DNA from: Pratylenchus scribneri
Lineage: Eukaryota > Nematoda > Chromadorea > Rhabditida > Pratylenchidae
NCBI GenBank assembly: GCA_030063045.1
Contig: JAQSEB010000050.1
Span: 1-64,000 of the forward strand
Length of the DNA: 64,000 nt
Direction: 5' to 3'
Under the pieces are notes generated by a model, which ran no database searches, had not been told where the DNA came from, and saw only the letters and a list, made by a program, of their open reading frames with translations. Every line of letters begins with the position of its first letter. The stretch's first letter is position 1. Made by a program: the position numbers and the translations under genes. Of the stretch, positions 1 to 13,562 are shown one piece after another.

Positions 1-3000
1 AACAACATTGTTGAGTGAATTTAATCCAAAATAATTGTTCCATTTTCAAGTTTTATCGGTGTCCATTCTGGCAGGAAATTTTCGCGCGAATATGGAGTAT
101 GGTCAAGATTGGAATCATAAATGATGTTGGCATCATCCGGCATCAAATATCCCATCCACCTTTAATTATAAAATAATATTTTAGATTTGCGAAGAAAAAC
201 CAAGAAAATGTTGAAGAAGATGCCGTAATCAGCAATGAATCGCAGGCAATTGTGGCAAATGCGAGATCATTGCCCCGGGACATTGGTTTTGGCAAATAAA
301 CACCATTGAATTTCTGCAATGGGTAAATGTGAATTAAATTTTCAAATAAAATGTCCCCAAATCCAAATTATTAATTATTATTATTATTATATTTTTATTA
401 CCTTCCTATCGATGGTCAAATTTGCCAAGAAATGTTTTTCTGCGCCCATCAAAACAACAGAAATGTTGGCAAATTTTTTCTGCAATAAATTTTTTAAATT
501 AATTTTTAATTATTTTTTCATTCACCTTCAATTTGTCGCGAACAAATTCAATTCCCTTCTCCGCGAATTCCCTTTTTGATTCGAAACCAAAATTTTTGAA
601 ATCTTCTATTCGGGTATGAACGCATACTTTGTGGGCAGTGTCATTACTGAAAATTTAATAATGTGAGAATTTATTTTAAAAATTTATTATTTCGGTTTAT
701 TCTTAAACTTCCGATTTTTTTTCTAAATTTATGCATAATAACTTGAAGAATTATGCTTTAAATTTCTTTAGTTTTATTTTATGTTTTAGAGTTTTTTTAT
801 GCAATTTAAATTGTTATAAAATCGGTGCATAAATTAATATAAAAATTTAACTTTTTGAAATAATTAATTATTTTATTAATTATTAAAAACTTATAAATTA
901 TAAAAATTTTAAAAATTTAGTCAATTGGCAAGAAATTTGTGGCCAAAAAAGATGAAAATATTTAATTAATAGTTAATTTGGATTGGACAAAATTTTTTGC
1001 TAATTTGGTAAATTTAATTGTTAAAAAGTATAAAAATCCTTTTATGGAGCTGTGAGAATTTATGGGGTAAAAATTTTTTTTAGAGAAAATTAGAGGTGAA
1101 AATTTAGGCAAACCTAGATTGGTTTAATTTTATAAAATAATAAAAAAAATGTGAAATTACTAAAAAAAATAACCAATTTCTACAAAAATTTATTTTACCT
1201 GAATAATTGTTGAGCATAATTCTTGACGGTTGAACAAACATTTGGCGAAAATTGGAATATTTGCCGAATTTCTTGGCGCCTTGACTCGAAAAATTTGTAC
1301 GATTGAAAATAGTATGACTAATTAAAGGGGGACAATATTTAATTGAATTTATTGGAATAATTTTACAACCTTAATTTGCACATATTTTTGTTTCAATCGC
1401 GAAAATTTTATCCTGAAATTTATGAAAATTTGGCATTTTTGGAATAATAAGCAAATTTATAATTTCTTTTATCATTTTAAAAATTAATTTTAAAGCCATC
1501 ATCATCAGTTAGATCATAATTAAAAATTTATGTAGATAAACATAAAAGTGAATAATTCTGGACAAAATAAAATATCATTGGATAAGCCTTGTTTTAAAAT
1601 CTAAAAATTTAAAAAGATTTCTAAAAAATAAATTTCTACTTTCTAAAAAGACTTCAAAAAGATGATATATTAATAAATTTGGAATAGACCAAAAATGCAT
1701 TTAGAGTTATAATTTAATAAATTTCCTCCAAAAATTATCACTTTTCCTAAAATATTAAATTACAGTCCTTGACTTCGACAATTGAATGGAATTTTATCTA
1801 GCAGAAATAAATTTTTAATTTATTTATTTTTCGAATAATATTAAAACAAAAATATTATTTGAATACCTTTGTGGGTCATCATATTTGCAACAACCTTCGG
1901 TAAATCCATCCAAAACAATTGTTTGCTCCGGTATCAGTTTCTTAAATTATAAAAATATTAATAATTTTCTTTAAGCCAAAATCAAACAATATATTTTAGA
2001 TGGGAGGCCAAAACAGGAAACAAATTTGCCATCTCATTTTCGCCTTCACTCTCATGTGGACCTGTAATTATAAATAATTAATATTTGAAATTATGCTAAT
2101 TAGAAAAATGTAGGGAATTTTTTATCAAAAAGTGGGAAAAATAATAAAAAAATATTAAACATTTATTTTAAAACAATTTAAAAAGACGAATTTATAAAGA
2201 AATTTAATTATCAGATCAGGCCAAAATAATGATTCGGTTATTATTTGAACAAATGGTGATTTTGATTTTAATTCAATTTTAATTTTCATTGATTAAAAAT
2301 AGCATTGTAGCAGATATCGAGTTTGTGATCATGCCCATATTTCAGTACCTATGTTTTATTTAATCATTAATTTAAGGCCAATTCGATTCCACATGCTGGT
2401 TTATAGTTTGGAAAATGCTAATTCTGAACAGAATTATTAAACTTAAAAAATATTAAACCAGTTTAAAAACCGAAATTTTAATTGACCATAATTTGGATTC
2501 TCATACTAAATAAATTGATTTGAAATTTAATTCTTTAAATAAATCCCATCCTAGCGATTGACTGACTGAGACATAGATTAAGGCTATAAACTAAGAAACG
2601 CCAAAATCAAAATCGTCCAAAAATTGAGAACAGCGCCCAAAAGTTTACATTGATTTATATCAATTATGTCAAAAAAAGTTGATGCCAATTTATTCAAGCA
2701 AACCATGATCTTTGAGACATCGTTGATCCTCCGTGTAAATTGGTCGCCGTCCATACGGTCTTCCAATGCCATAAAGTGATGCAAATCGCCACATTTGATT
2801 GCCCAAACCCCCACAAAGCCAACTCCAATTGGCCAACACATATTTGCGCTCCTTTTCCGGTTGGGGTTCAAATAACCTGATAAATTATTAAATTAAATTT
2901 AAAAATTTCAAATTTTATTAACCTGTCCATTTCTTTCTTGTTGACTGTACCGGCACACATTTTTGTCCAATCATTTTGTACTTGAATATTCATTGCTTCA

Positions 3001-3925
3001 GCCAAAGTCAAAATGTCGTCTTTTTGTGGAGGCGAAAACTATGAAAATGAAAAAAAATATATTTAAATAATAAATTTGAATTCCTAAATTAGCTCTAACA
3101 TTTTTATAGCCAAAATATATAATCATAAAAATCTCCGAATTTCAGACAAGAAATTTATGGATAAATTAGGGAATAATTAAAATTTTTATTCAATTTTAAT
3201 TGAAAAATGTAACTGTATATGATCGAATAATTTATTCAGACAACTTTGAAAATTGAATTTAAAAAAAGTGTCCCCTATTATATCTACGTCGGCACCTGTG
3301 CTATTTGATTTGTGTCCCTTTTTTCCTGATGAGGAAGTAAAACGTAAGGGAAAAAATTGAAGGCTCCAACTATGCGTGTTAGGGATAGGATTTAGGGTTA
3401 GATGAGATGATTTTACCCCCATCATATCCGGAACCCATCCCTGAATGACTCTAACCCAAATCCTGATGACTCAAAGGAGGGTCATTCAGTTTTTTCTCCC
3501 CAGAAAAAAGGGAAGGGGACCCAAATTGCACAAGTACCGCTGCTATATCCTCCTCAATTTCGGAATTTCTTTTCCCTTTGTATTTTGTAAATTCATTTTT
3601 TTGGAGGAATGGCCTTAAGGATACTCCTTTAATAATGAAATTTTCGTGAAAATAATCTTTTAAATTTAAATCAAAATTATACTTGCTGCTGATCTGAATG
3701 CCAAAAGAAGGTTGCATTTTTCTCGAAAATATTTTCCCAATTTGCTGAATTCATTGAATAATAAATGACCACAATGCCAAAAGTGCAAAGCAAAAGGCAC
3801 AATTTGAATTGGAAAGGCACTCGACTGCTAATGCAACTATCACCGTTCGATGCCTTAGCCGTCGTTTGGCATTCATTTTCGAGAAGATTTTCAGTCGAAG
3901 AGGAAATCATTACAAAATTGAGCAA
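1..3925 (-). CDS. GT11 alpha-1,2-fucosyltransferase-like protein, multi-exon, 3' end beyond window
   Basis: Type II Golgi glycosyltransferase, expected to transfer fucose from GDP-fucose to glycans. Exons read leftward at about 3925-3683, 3038-2923, 2876-2700, 2061-1988, 1940-1867, 1317-1199, 646-536, 479-402, 313-201 and 159-<1, mostly with clear GT/AG borders. The first exon holds a short cytoplasmic tail and one membrane segment (CLLLCTFGIVVIYY). Later exons carry GT11 landmarks: GGLGNQMWRFASLYGIG, SYYFQSYKFFESRRQEIRQ, VCVHTRIEDF (family: HxRRxD) and SSSTFSWWMGYL. The His-Thr-Arg-Ile version of the nucleotide-binding motif differs from the usual HxRRGD. An exon between 2700 and 2061 may be missing from this model. 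The domain family is well supported; acceptor specificity is unknown. Confidence 0.8.
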
Positions 3926-4252
3926 TGAATGAATGAATTTAAATCTATTAAAAATATAAAAAATTATGTAAAAAAAGGTGAATTTAATTAATTTAATATT
4001 TTCCAGTATTAAGAAAAAAGGATGCTTTCATTGATTTATCAATAATAGAGTAAATATACGCGCATTGTTATTGGCCAATTTTGGTGAGATAATGCGCGAA
4101 ATTGAGAGGGTAATTAGAAATAGCAGCGAGATGACCGCGCGCAACCAGTATATTCCCTTTTTTGAGAATGATTTCATCCTTTGATTTTGGCCTATTTTTC
4201 CTATATACTTTTTCTTCATTCCTTCGATGCCTTTAAAATAGAGCGTATCCAA

Positions 4253-7200
4253 TCGAGATCATAATTACAACTGATTTTCTCGGTTCAGTCATTGTTTCGT
4301 CCAGTTCGAAATTCCGATATCACACCGAGATCCTAGGGATTTCTAGGTATATTTTATAAATTTTCTAATTTATAAAAAAGACAAAAATATCATAAAAAAT
4401 TATACAATTTATTCAAAAAATCACGTAAAAAGGAAATTTTCTTTCAATCGCTAATTTTGGTTTCGGGTAAAACGAGACTTGGACCATGAATCAGGGTTCT
4501 ATCTTGGACTGATGTGATCACTTAAAGTTACGGCGAGGGTTTATAATCCTGTCCGATATCTACCTCAATTTGCCATCTTTCAAAAACTTGCCAAAAATGA
4601 TTCTAAAATTTTACCATAATTAGAGAAAAAGGTAAATTATAATATGAAAGTAGGTTTTCTTTGGTCTGCTTCCTAGAGTTTCAATTTCAATATATTTATC
4701 CATTTACCAAAATGCCTACTGGGCCTGCCTCTCGCCACTTCATTTTTCTCAATTGGATTCGCATTCGCATCGTGTGCGCTTTTTCACCATTAGTTTTCCG
4801 TAACGAAAAAGGATTTTGCGTTTAATTTATTATTTAGGTTAATTATCGGCTTACAATTTTTAATAAAATGCCAATTAATAGAGTAAAATCAATTTATATT
4901 TAAATTAGATTTATTTGGAAATATGCTGTTAACTACTAATTCACATTTTGGGCAATATTAAAATAAGAATTTTTTTCATTTAAAAATAAATATATTTTAT
5001 TATTTTACGGAGAATAAATGAAAGAAAGGTAATGTAACATAAATATGGATGCAATTTGATGAGGGTTGCCAATTTTTTCGTCATTTATTTAATCAACTGT
5101 TTTTTCTTTTTGGATTTTCTGCTAATAATGAAACACAAAATTGTCATAAGCAGAGGAATCATTTTTACTAATTGTAAAATAAATTTTTTATATAAATTAA
5201 AAATTAAATGAGAATTTATTGAGTGAAATTTCATAAATTGAGGCAAAAAATTAAAAAAAATTGAATGATAGGAAAAATGATGTACATTTTTTTTTAAAAT
5301 TCTTTTATATAAAAATTGAATTTTTTGTCCATAATTTATTAGGTATAAATTATAAGTTACATTCATAATTTTTGACTTTATAAAGGAAAATATTTTTTGG
5401 AATTAAAGGTATTTTTAGGCCATGTTATTTTTTGTAACTATACATTTTGGCCATCAACAAAGTGTTTTAGAACTTTAATAGTTAGGAAGGATAAGGTTAA
5501 GAGTTCGACATGGTCAAGGTATATGGCATGAAAATTTTTTGAGGAATTGAATGATTTTATGGGTAACTTAATTTAATTAGCCATCCATTTAATTATGACT
5601 TATTTAAATTTTTGTAAATTTTAATTTATAAACAAGAAATTAGACTTCTTGATAAAAAATAATTCTACATGTTTATTAAAGAAATAAATTAGATTTAGAA
5701 ATAGAAAATACATATTATCATTATTTTATGCAATACATTTTTGGTGCATTAATTTAATTGTGCATGCTGCGCATTTTTGTAACATTTGTGATGCGGCCGA
5801 TGGGATTATTAGGAGATTAAAAATAGGTGAAAACTATATTGGACACCAAATTAGTTGTGTCATCATAAAATGGAATATATTTGCGCATTAATTGGATAAT
5901 ATTTTAATACATTGAATTTTTTTTTTGTCGAAATATGAATTTCTGCAGACCACATAATATTCACCAAATTTTAATGGAGAAAATGATAAAACAACAAAAG
6001 CATTTTCTAATCCATTGAATAAAAATGGGATATTAATTTTTATTGGCTAATTTTCAGAATTTTTGATTTATGAGAATCGTCTATTTAGTCTATGAATTTC
6101 ATTTTCGGACTCATATTTGTATTATTTACTGTAAGATCTCTACTAGCCCCACTAATGGCCCCTTTAAAAGGTCCTTGAAAATTGCCCCGAGGCGATTGAT
6201 AGAGGATTTACGGTATGTTTTGCCTTATAAATCTGAATGTTAGCTTAAACTCAAACCAGTTTAGGTTATTAATTTAATAATAAAGAAGACTTAATAAGCC
6301 TTGAATTTCAGAGAATATATTGACCAAGCAAAGCCATCTAATAGACCAACCTAGACTTCTAAATTTCTCTAGGACGAACCCGAATTTTCCAAAATTATCA
6401 ATTGACTGAATTTGGATAATTTTTATTTAAAAGTAAAGTATTATTTTATTATTGGTTGGGCAGGAAATGGTGGAAAATTAAAGAACAGAGAATTGCCTCA
6501 ATTTTATATTTAAATAAGCAAATGCTTAAATGAGTGGGCACTGGGCACAACTGTTCAGGGATCAAGCGAAAAATTTAAATAAATATTATAAAGGGATACA
6601 GGGGCATCACGCATCCTTATCCTTTTTCGTCATTTTTTTTATTTAACCAACTGCTCTATTTTTTGCATTACTTTACTAGTGATCATTAGAGATCGGAAGA
6701 GACGAGCTTTTGTATATTTTAGTATGATAAAATTTTGCAGTAATATTTTGCAGTAAAAAAGCAAAAAAAAATTGAATATTTGCATATAAATGCGATGCAT
6801 AATTTAATTCTACTGTTTAATTAATTTTAATTTTTCGACAAAAAATGGACACAAAATTATTTTAATTTGACAAACTTTGCTCATTTCGCACCAATCGCAA
6901 GCATTTCAAAACACATTAGGTCTTTTGGAGTCTGGCAACAATTTGTTTGTGCTCCAGTGAATTTTTGTGTAAAATTTGATATGAATCGGGGATTTAGTAA
7001 GATTAAATGAAAATTGTGTTGGCCCACCAATTAGTTGTTGGAAAACACCCAAAAATATATTGGAATATATTTGAGTAACCAATTATTTCGCAAAAAAGCA
7101 TATAATTTGGCAGTGATCTATATGATCATCAATGATCATCATTTTAGAGTATTAAAAATAAAAATGAAACAAAATTATGTTTTTTTGGGTAAAATTTTAA

Positions 7201-8766
7201 TTAAATCCCTATAAATCAATGTTTTCTATTTCAATTTATTCTTATGAAAATTATTTATTAATAATGAGAAAAAAATAACTTCTTAAATAAATCTTTAAAA
7301 AAATTTATTTTTTCTATAATATTCTGCCCACAATTTGAATTAATTTAATTATAATTTAATGTCCTAATTAAATTTTGAATATCTTTCCGGTAAGAAAAAA
7401 AGAGATTTTGTTGAATAAAAAAATTCAAGAAAAATTAATTCAATGCTTAACAGTGATAAACTTTTTCTAAATAATATAATGCAAATATGGATTAAATAAT
7501 TCAATGCCATAAAGTTTGGCGAACGAATGCATTTGACGGCTGCAATTATTCCCTCGCACATTATAAGCTAGATGGGACAATGTGCAGTCAAAAGCTCAAA
7601 AGCATAAAAAGCTGCGCCGCATTTCCTGGGCAACCAATTTGCAAATTTATTTACTCAAAAGGGAAATGTGGATAATTGAGGAATTAATAGTCAGTGAATA
7701 AATATTTTCTAGCGTAAACTTCTGATTTCATTATTTTTAATTTTAATATTTTTAAGTCTATCAAGTTTTGAAACCGTTATCAAAATGAGAGAATAAATTT
7801 GTATTACATTTTTCCACTCTTTGATATAGGAATCAATTGTCAACATCAATTCAAATCAAAAAAGGCTAATTGAATATATTTTTTAATATTTTTGAATATT
7901 TATACATTCACGTTTTTTTGTTTTATTTGTTTTGAATGAATGCCTTAGATGATAAACAAATAAAAATTTAGTTTTTATGTAGAAAAGGAAGAATGAAATT
8001 TAAATCTGTTATCCACAAATCAGTTGGGAATTTCCATCAAAAAATACGTATTGAATTTATTTTCTATATTTTTGGCTAATTTGAATATTTTACTTTGCAT
8101 GGGGAACATCAATTAAAATACAATCGGAATATTTTTTTAGTGAATATAGTATTTGAAAATATTGGTGGAATGTTTATTGAAAAGAAAATAATTTTATATC
8201 GAAAGGGGCGCTTATCATTCTCTTTTCTATTTTTTCTTTTCTTTCCCTTGTTGATTGGGCAGAGTGGCGATCGCTGGCTGTTTCCTTCCTTTCATTTTGG
8301 TCAGAAAAAATAAAAACATTCGTTTCAATGAACATTCACTTTAAAGGGATGTTCACTAAAAAAATATTCCGATTATAATTTTAGAATGGTAAATAAATAA
8401 AATTGAATTGTGGGACCAGATTGCCCGTTTTCAATATAAAAAATGAAAATTTTTTAAAAATGATACTGCTAAATTTTTTAATTTAAATTAATATTTCACT
8501 GTGTACTTTGAACAATCATCAATCGTACATAATATTCAAATTAGCTTATTTATTCCAAAGACAATTTAGTAGTTTTGATTCGATTAAAAAAGCAAATATA
8601 AATAAGCCAAAAATAAATTGCAGTCATCTTAATTTATTGAGTTGGTTCATAATATTTTCTTTGGTGTCAGCCCAACGCTGGCATTATTATCATCAATATA
8701 TTTTAATTGGAGACAATATCGTTGGAAGAATGAATATCCAATCCAGTAAGTTGTTGATTTTGGCAT
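4253..8766. other. AT-rich intergenic DNA with dispersed repeats
   Basis: No convincing gene was found. Short open frames here are low-complexity AT sequence. Two diverged copies of one dispersed repeat are visible (about 5770-5900 and 7000-7080, sharing a CCAATTAGTTGT-like core and GGAATATATTTG). The stretch at 6537-6680 resembles 56918-57075 on the far side of the element (shared ATCAAGCGAAAA and a TTTATTTAAYCAACTGC-like block). Confidence 0.5.
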
Positions 8767-8774
8767 GTCATCAT

Positions 8775-9988
8775 CAGAGATTGGTATACTTGGGAAATTG
8801 CCAACTATACTCTACCTCTACCTATACCTGACCACAGGTAGAGTTACCTATACATCTACCTATACTTTTTTTTTGGCAGGTAGAGTAGAGTATAGGTATA
8901 GGTAGAGTATAGCAGTTTCCTATACCTTTTCCTATACCTTTTCAAAAAAATTTTTTTATAATAAAATTAATTTTTTTTTATTTAAAATGACAATAAATGT
9001 AATAAATATTGCAAAATTTATATCGAGTAACAATTAATCAAATTTACTTTGTCATGTGGATAAATGATTTCTGGTTTAAAAGTTCAGAACAATTTGTTCC
9101 CTTTTTTGGCTCTACTTTAGTATATGGTAGCAGGAATTGGAACATGTATGATATATCATTCGATTCCTCTCGACGAGCTGAGTATGAACTATGAATCTAC
9201 AAAATTTTTATGCCGGAGGCGTCTAGAAAAAATATGATGAAATTTGGAAAAATGAAGGGTCACCCGTCACCCCTATGGGTCGAAACATGAAAATTTTTGA
9301 AATTTTTTGACCCAAAGGAGGATCTTTTGTTTCTTTATCATATTGTAACATTTTTACTAGGCACCTCCGGCAGAAAATAGTTACAGATTCGTACTCAGCT
9401 CGACGAGGAGTGTAGAATGGTATATCATACATGTTCCAATTTCTGCTACCATATATTAAAATGACCCCCTTTTCTTTTCGGTAGCCAAGTACGGATTACT
9501 GAAAATCCACTTGTGAAATTCTTTAGCTATGGTAGCGAAAAATTTGCAGAGTGAAAAAAATTTACCATAAATAACTTCGCAAAAAAGCCATAAATGATCA
9601 CGCAATAAAAAAATTTGGACATAAGAGGTCCTGAACAAAAAATTTGGCTAAAAATTCCCGCGGTAGCGAAAAATTCTGGCCATAATGGCCACGCAGTGAA
9701 AAAAAATTTAACCGTAAATGATTAATTTCCGAAAAAAAATTACAAAATGACAGAAAAAAATATGAAAAATTAAGGAAATTCTCCTAAATTTTTGGGTATA
9801 GAAAGAAGCTATAGGTATAGGAAAAAGTATAGGAAAACACCTCTATCTTTAGCTGGAAATTTTTTGCTCTACTCTACATCTACCTTTAGCTGGCCTTAGG
9901 TAGAGTATAGGTATAGGAAGCTATAGCTATAGGTATAGGTATAGAATCACCTATACTCTACTTTTTCCTATAGCTATACCAATCTCTG
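8775..9988. mobile_element. Non-autonomous hAT-like foldback element with 8-bp TSD
   Basis: The ends are perfect 14-bp inverted repeats (CAGAGATTGGTATA at 8775-8788, its complement at 9975-9988). They are flanked by an identical 8-bp duplication GTCATCAT (8767-8774 and 9989-9996). CAGAG-type ends and 8-bp duplications are typical of hAT transposons. Internally there are long imperfect inverted arms, including tracts of TATAGGTAGAG-type repeats (8800-8930 and 9790-9970) and a GGTAGCAG/GAATTGG block (about 9127-9180 against 9380-9455). No transposase is encoded, so it would depend on one supplied in trans. Confidence 0.8.
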
Positions 9989-10379
9989 GTCATCATGCGT
10001 GAAAATGAGCTGACAATCATCGCTAAAAGAACTCTGGAAAAAATATTTGTAATAGAATAAGTTGAATACAGTAAAATATTATTTGATAATTCATTTTTAA
10101 TTCTTTTTACTCAATAAAAATTTTTTAAAAATTTAGTAAAATTAAGAAGCTCTTTTTATTTGCATTTATTAAATATTGACTAATAAATTCTGGTTAAATG
10201 AGTCTCTAATATTCTAAACCCAATAATACTAATACTCTAACCAAATATTCTTATATAAATAAAATTATAATTTTATAATTTAAATAAAATTATATATCAA
10301 ATTATTTATGGCAGCAATGTGCCTTTTGAAAAAATGCAATTTTAAAAAAAATTCATTAATAGTTTATTCCAAAATTCAA

Positions 10380-12902
10380 AATAAATACCGGCAAAATGTA
10401 TTCCTTTGGAGCAAATTCAATTAGCATTTCTTGACCAGCAGAATCAGCAAATAAAAATTTTATATTTGGTGCAAATTTGATAGAATTGCAAGGCAACTGT
10501 AAAGAAATATTATTTTCTTAAGATGACTCATTTTTTAAAAATTAATACTTATTATAAATTAATAGTTCCCTGTCTAATAAAAATTTGGATTTTTGATTGA
10601 TCTTCTACATTTGCATATGATGACAAGGGAATTTAATTTTTCAAAAAATTTAAAATATGTCATTTTTCTTTAACTATGAGATTCCTGCAAGCTATAGCAA
10701 CTCAATACTCAAATGGTCATGCCAAAAAAGGAATAAAAATTAAAGAAAAAACGGCATATTTTATATATTTTTTTTTGCATTAAACATGATCTTTATAGAA
10801 TAGAAAATACCTGATAAATTCTTCTAAAATCTGCATCCGATGCACCCAGGACTTTCGCTAAAATTTTCATTTGTGCCATTGGAATGATTGTCTTGAATTG
10901 GTTATTGGGTTGAACCATCAAAATTTGATTTCGAGCCAATACAATATTAGTAGATTTACGAGATTTACCTGTAAATAGATGATATAAAGAATATTGTCCA
11001 TTCCTTAATATGATAACGTAGAAGTTAACATATTAAATTGGCACAAGTCAATATAATTCTAATGTAATCCCATCTCCTTAAACATTTTTATACTATATTT
11101 CATCTAGAATATCCCTAACGTCTTTGGTCCCCTACAAGGATAAGAATTAGAATGATGATATTGAAGAAGATGGTGATGCTGAAATGATATTCTTCATCAT
11201 CTTACTCATTATCTTCCTCATCATTAACTTAATCATCTTCTTTTCCATTTCCTTGTAGGCGACAAATTCCATACCAAAGGATAATTACTATAATTGCAGG
11301 GCCCTTCCTCTTAACTCGTGGGTTTAATTCCCTCCATACTTCTTAATTAGACTAAATTATCAAATATAAATTATGTATAAGGATATTTATATATAATTTG
11401 TGACAAATATTTAAATTCTAAATTTTCTTACGATTTTTTCCTTTGCCTTTTCCACCATCAATCACTACACTTTTTGCAACCAATGACTAAATATTGGGAA
11501 TTGCCAAAGATTGGGAGTGAAACCATTTTGTGCCACAACACATTGAAGGAAGAGTGGATTCCTCACCAAAACCAATAATTGCATATGATTTTTGTTTATT
11601 TTCATCCGGGTCATCAGAATTACTATACAAATTTTAAAAAATTTAAAAAAATTAAAATAATTTTTTATAAAATTCTCCTTTTTGCTTTCTATCTTATTGT
11701 AATTCTAACCTACTATTTCCATTAAAACTAGAGTAGATTTTGATCAGTTTTTACTTTTTAGACTCTCTTGATTTTAAAACCGGGTTTTCTTTTTTATTTG
11801 AAAATTGTCAAGTTTGATTTCGATTTCTCCCTTTTTCGCTTTTAAAAAACAAAAATTCCAAATTTCATTTTTAAATTTTTATCGAATTTCTAAAAGGAGG
11901 TGTGGGGATTTAAAAAAAACATCAAATTTTATCCTTTTTTGCTCTTTTTATATAAAATATAATATAATAAATTTTTACACTTTTTGGTACAATTTTAGTT
12001 CTTTTTAATAACGTGAACAATATAATATTAAAATACATACAAACTATTGAAGTAGAATGTAATCATTGCAGATGATTTGTTTCCCTTCAGCCATCCCATA
12101 AATGAACGAATCCCATAAGGGTTTATTGCAATTGGTGCCAGCCCCAATGAGCCATCATCAGGTAAACCTACTGCACCAGATTTTAATAATCACCCAATTT
12201 TGGTGAGCAACATTAAATCCATTTTACTAATATAATTAAAAGCAAATGGCTGAAAATTGGAAAATAGGTCCAATACAAAATTAAAATAATTTTTTTACAA
12301 AAGTGGAACGTTCGGCAGCCAAATATCCATCTCCTTCCACAGGATTGGAGAAATTTTTCGAGTAGTTTTGAAAAGTTGAAGACAAACTATAATAAAAGAA
12401 ATGCATTATTCGTATATTTTTCAGAGACTTTTTATAAATTTTTAGTAGTTGCGCCCAATCCTACTAAAACAAATTTTTCTAATCTACCTTGGTTGAAATA
12501 TTTTTCGATTATAAAATGGAGGGTCCGCTTCTGAATAATTCTTATATTCCATTTGTTCCATATACAAAACGGTGTATGGTGTGATGAAGTCAAGACTCAG
12601 ATTGAACCATTGAACTAAAAAAATGATATTTTTTCCAATTTAAACAGAAATAACTATACCGGGTATTCCAATTCCAATCGGAATAGTCATATCACAAAAT
12701 GCATAGACACGAATGCGCACAGGGTTATCTGAATGAATTTTAGTAACATCCAATTTATAATTATAAATTTAAAATTATTATTTAATTTAAAAATGTAATT
12801 CAATAATCTACCTTCAAGTATCGGTGGACTTGAAATTGGACTCCCTTCAATAATACAGGTACAAAGACACAGGGGCAAAAATAATAATTTTAAAGACTCC
12901 AT
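10380..12902 (-). CDS. Secreted pepsin-fold (A1) aspartic protease-like protein, catalytically degenerate
   Basis: Multi-exon leftward gene. It begins at 12902 with a signal peptide (MESLKLLFLPLCLCTCIIEG). Exon translations match the A1 fold in order: IPIGIGIP then FNLSLDFITPYTVLYM where active proteases have the DTGS loop; SSTFQNYSKNF followed by a GDGYL turn; DGSLGLAPIAIN where the family has DGxLGLG; a late exon ending GASDADFRRIYQ; and a terminal exon SIKFAPNIKFLF...EYILP resembling the strand before the C-terminal end. The first catalytic motif reads DFITP rather than DTGS and no second DTG is seen, so enzymatic activity is unlikely. Exon borders are approximate; a few short exons may be missed. 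Diverged A1-like proteins without the catalytic pair are known in several animals. The family call is moderate. Confidence 0.5.
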
Positions 12903-13562
12903 AATATTAGAATTATTCTTTTATAAATTGAATTGAATTTTTCTGGAAAAGTAGGGAATCTTTATTTGTTTATTTTAAATTTTAATATTAATGCTACAAT
13001 ATAAATAATGAATAAATGAAAAATGAAGATGATGAATAATGACTAAATATCTGTTATCCCATCATCATTTATTCATTCCCATATTAATTTTTCTTTCATA
13101 AAATGCTCAATTTGATGCTTTTATTAATAAGTTAAGAGTAGAATGCTCTGCTGATTGCTTCTGTTTCTTTGTGACCTTTATTAATTCATAATGGATATTC
13201 CTTCTAATTAGCCTGAAGCAATATATTGAATTGTACACAAAGGTATTTTTTTATACAATTTTTCGCCCTTATAATATATATAATTTAGATCTAGAATTTA
13301 CAACCAATTCAAGAAGACAATGAGTAAATAATAGGATGGGTTATGGTTTTAAAGTTCTGCAGAAATTGATTTTGAAATTTCGGATTAACTTTAAAATGAT
13401 TATATTCGAGTTGATTTATGTAAATAACCTAACTCGCATAAATTTAAATAAACCGAATACATTTATATCTCCCTATTATCTAATTTTGGAGTTTATAATC
13501 AATTTTAAAAAAAGAGGAAAAAATAAATATTTTGTAATCTAAAATCACATTGAAAGAAGACA
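12903..13562. other. Non-coding AT-rich spacer
   Basis: No gene-like signal apart from the putative 5' region of the leftward pepsin-like gene. The open frame at 13336-13542 has low-complexity AT composition and no recognisable motif. Confidence 0.4.
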
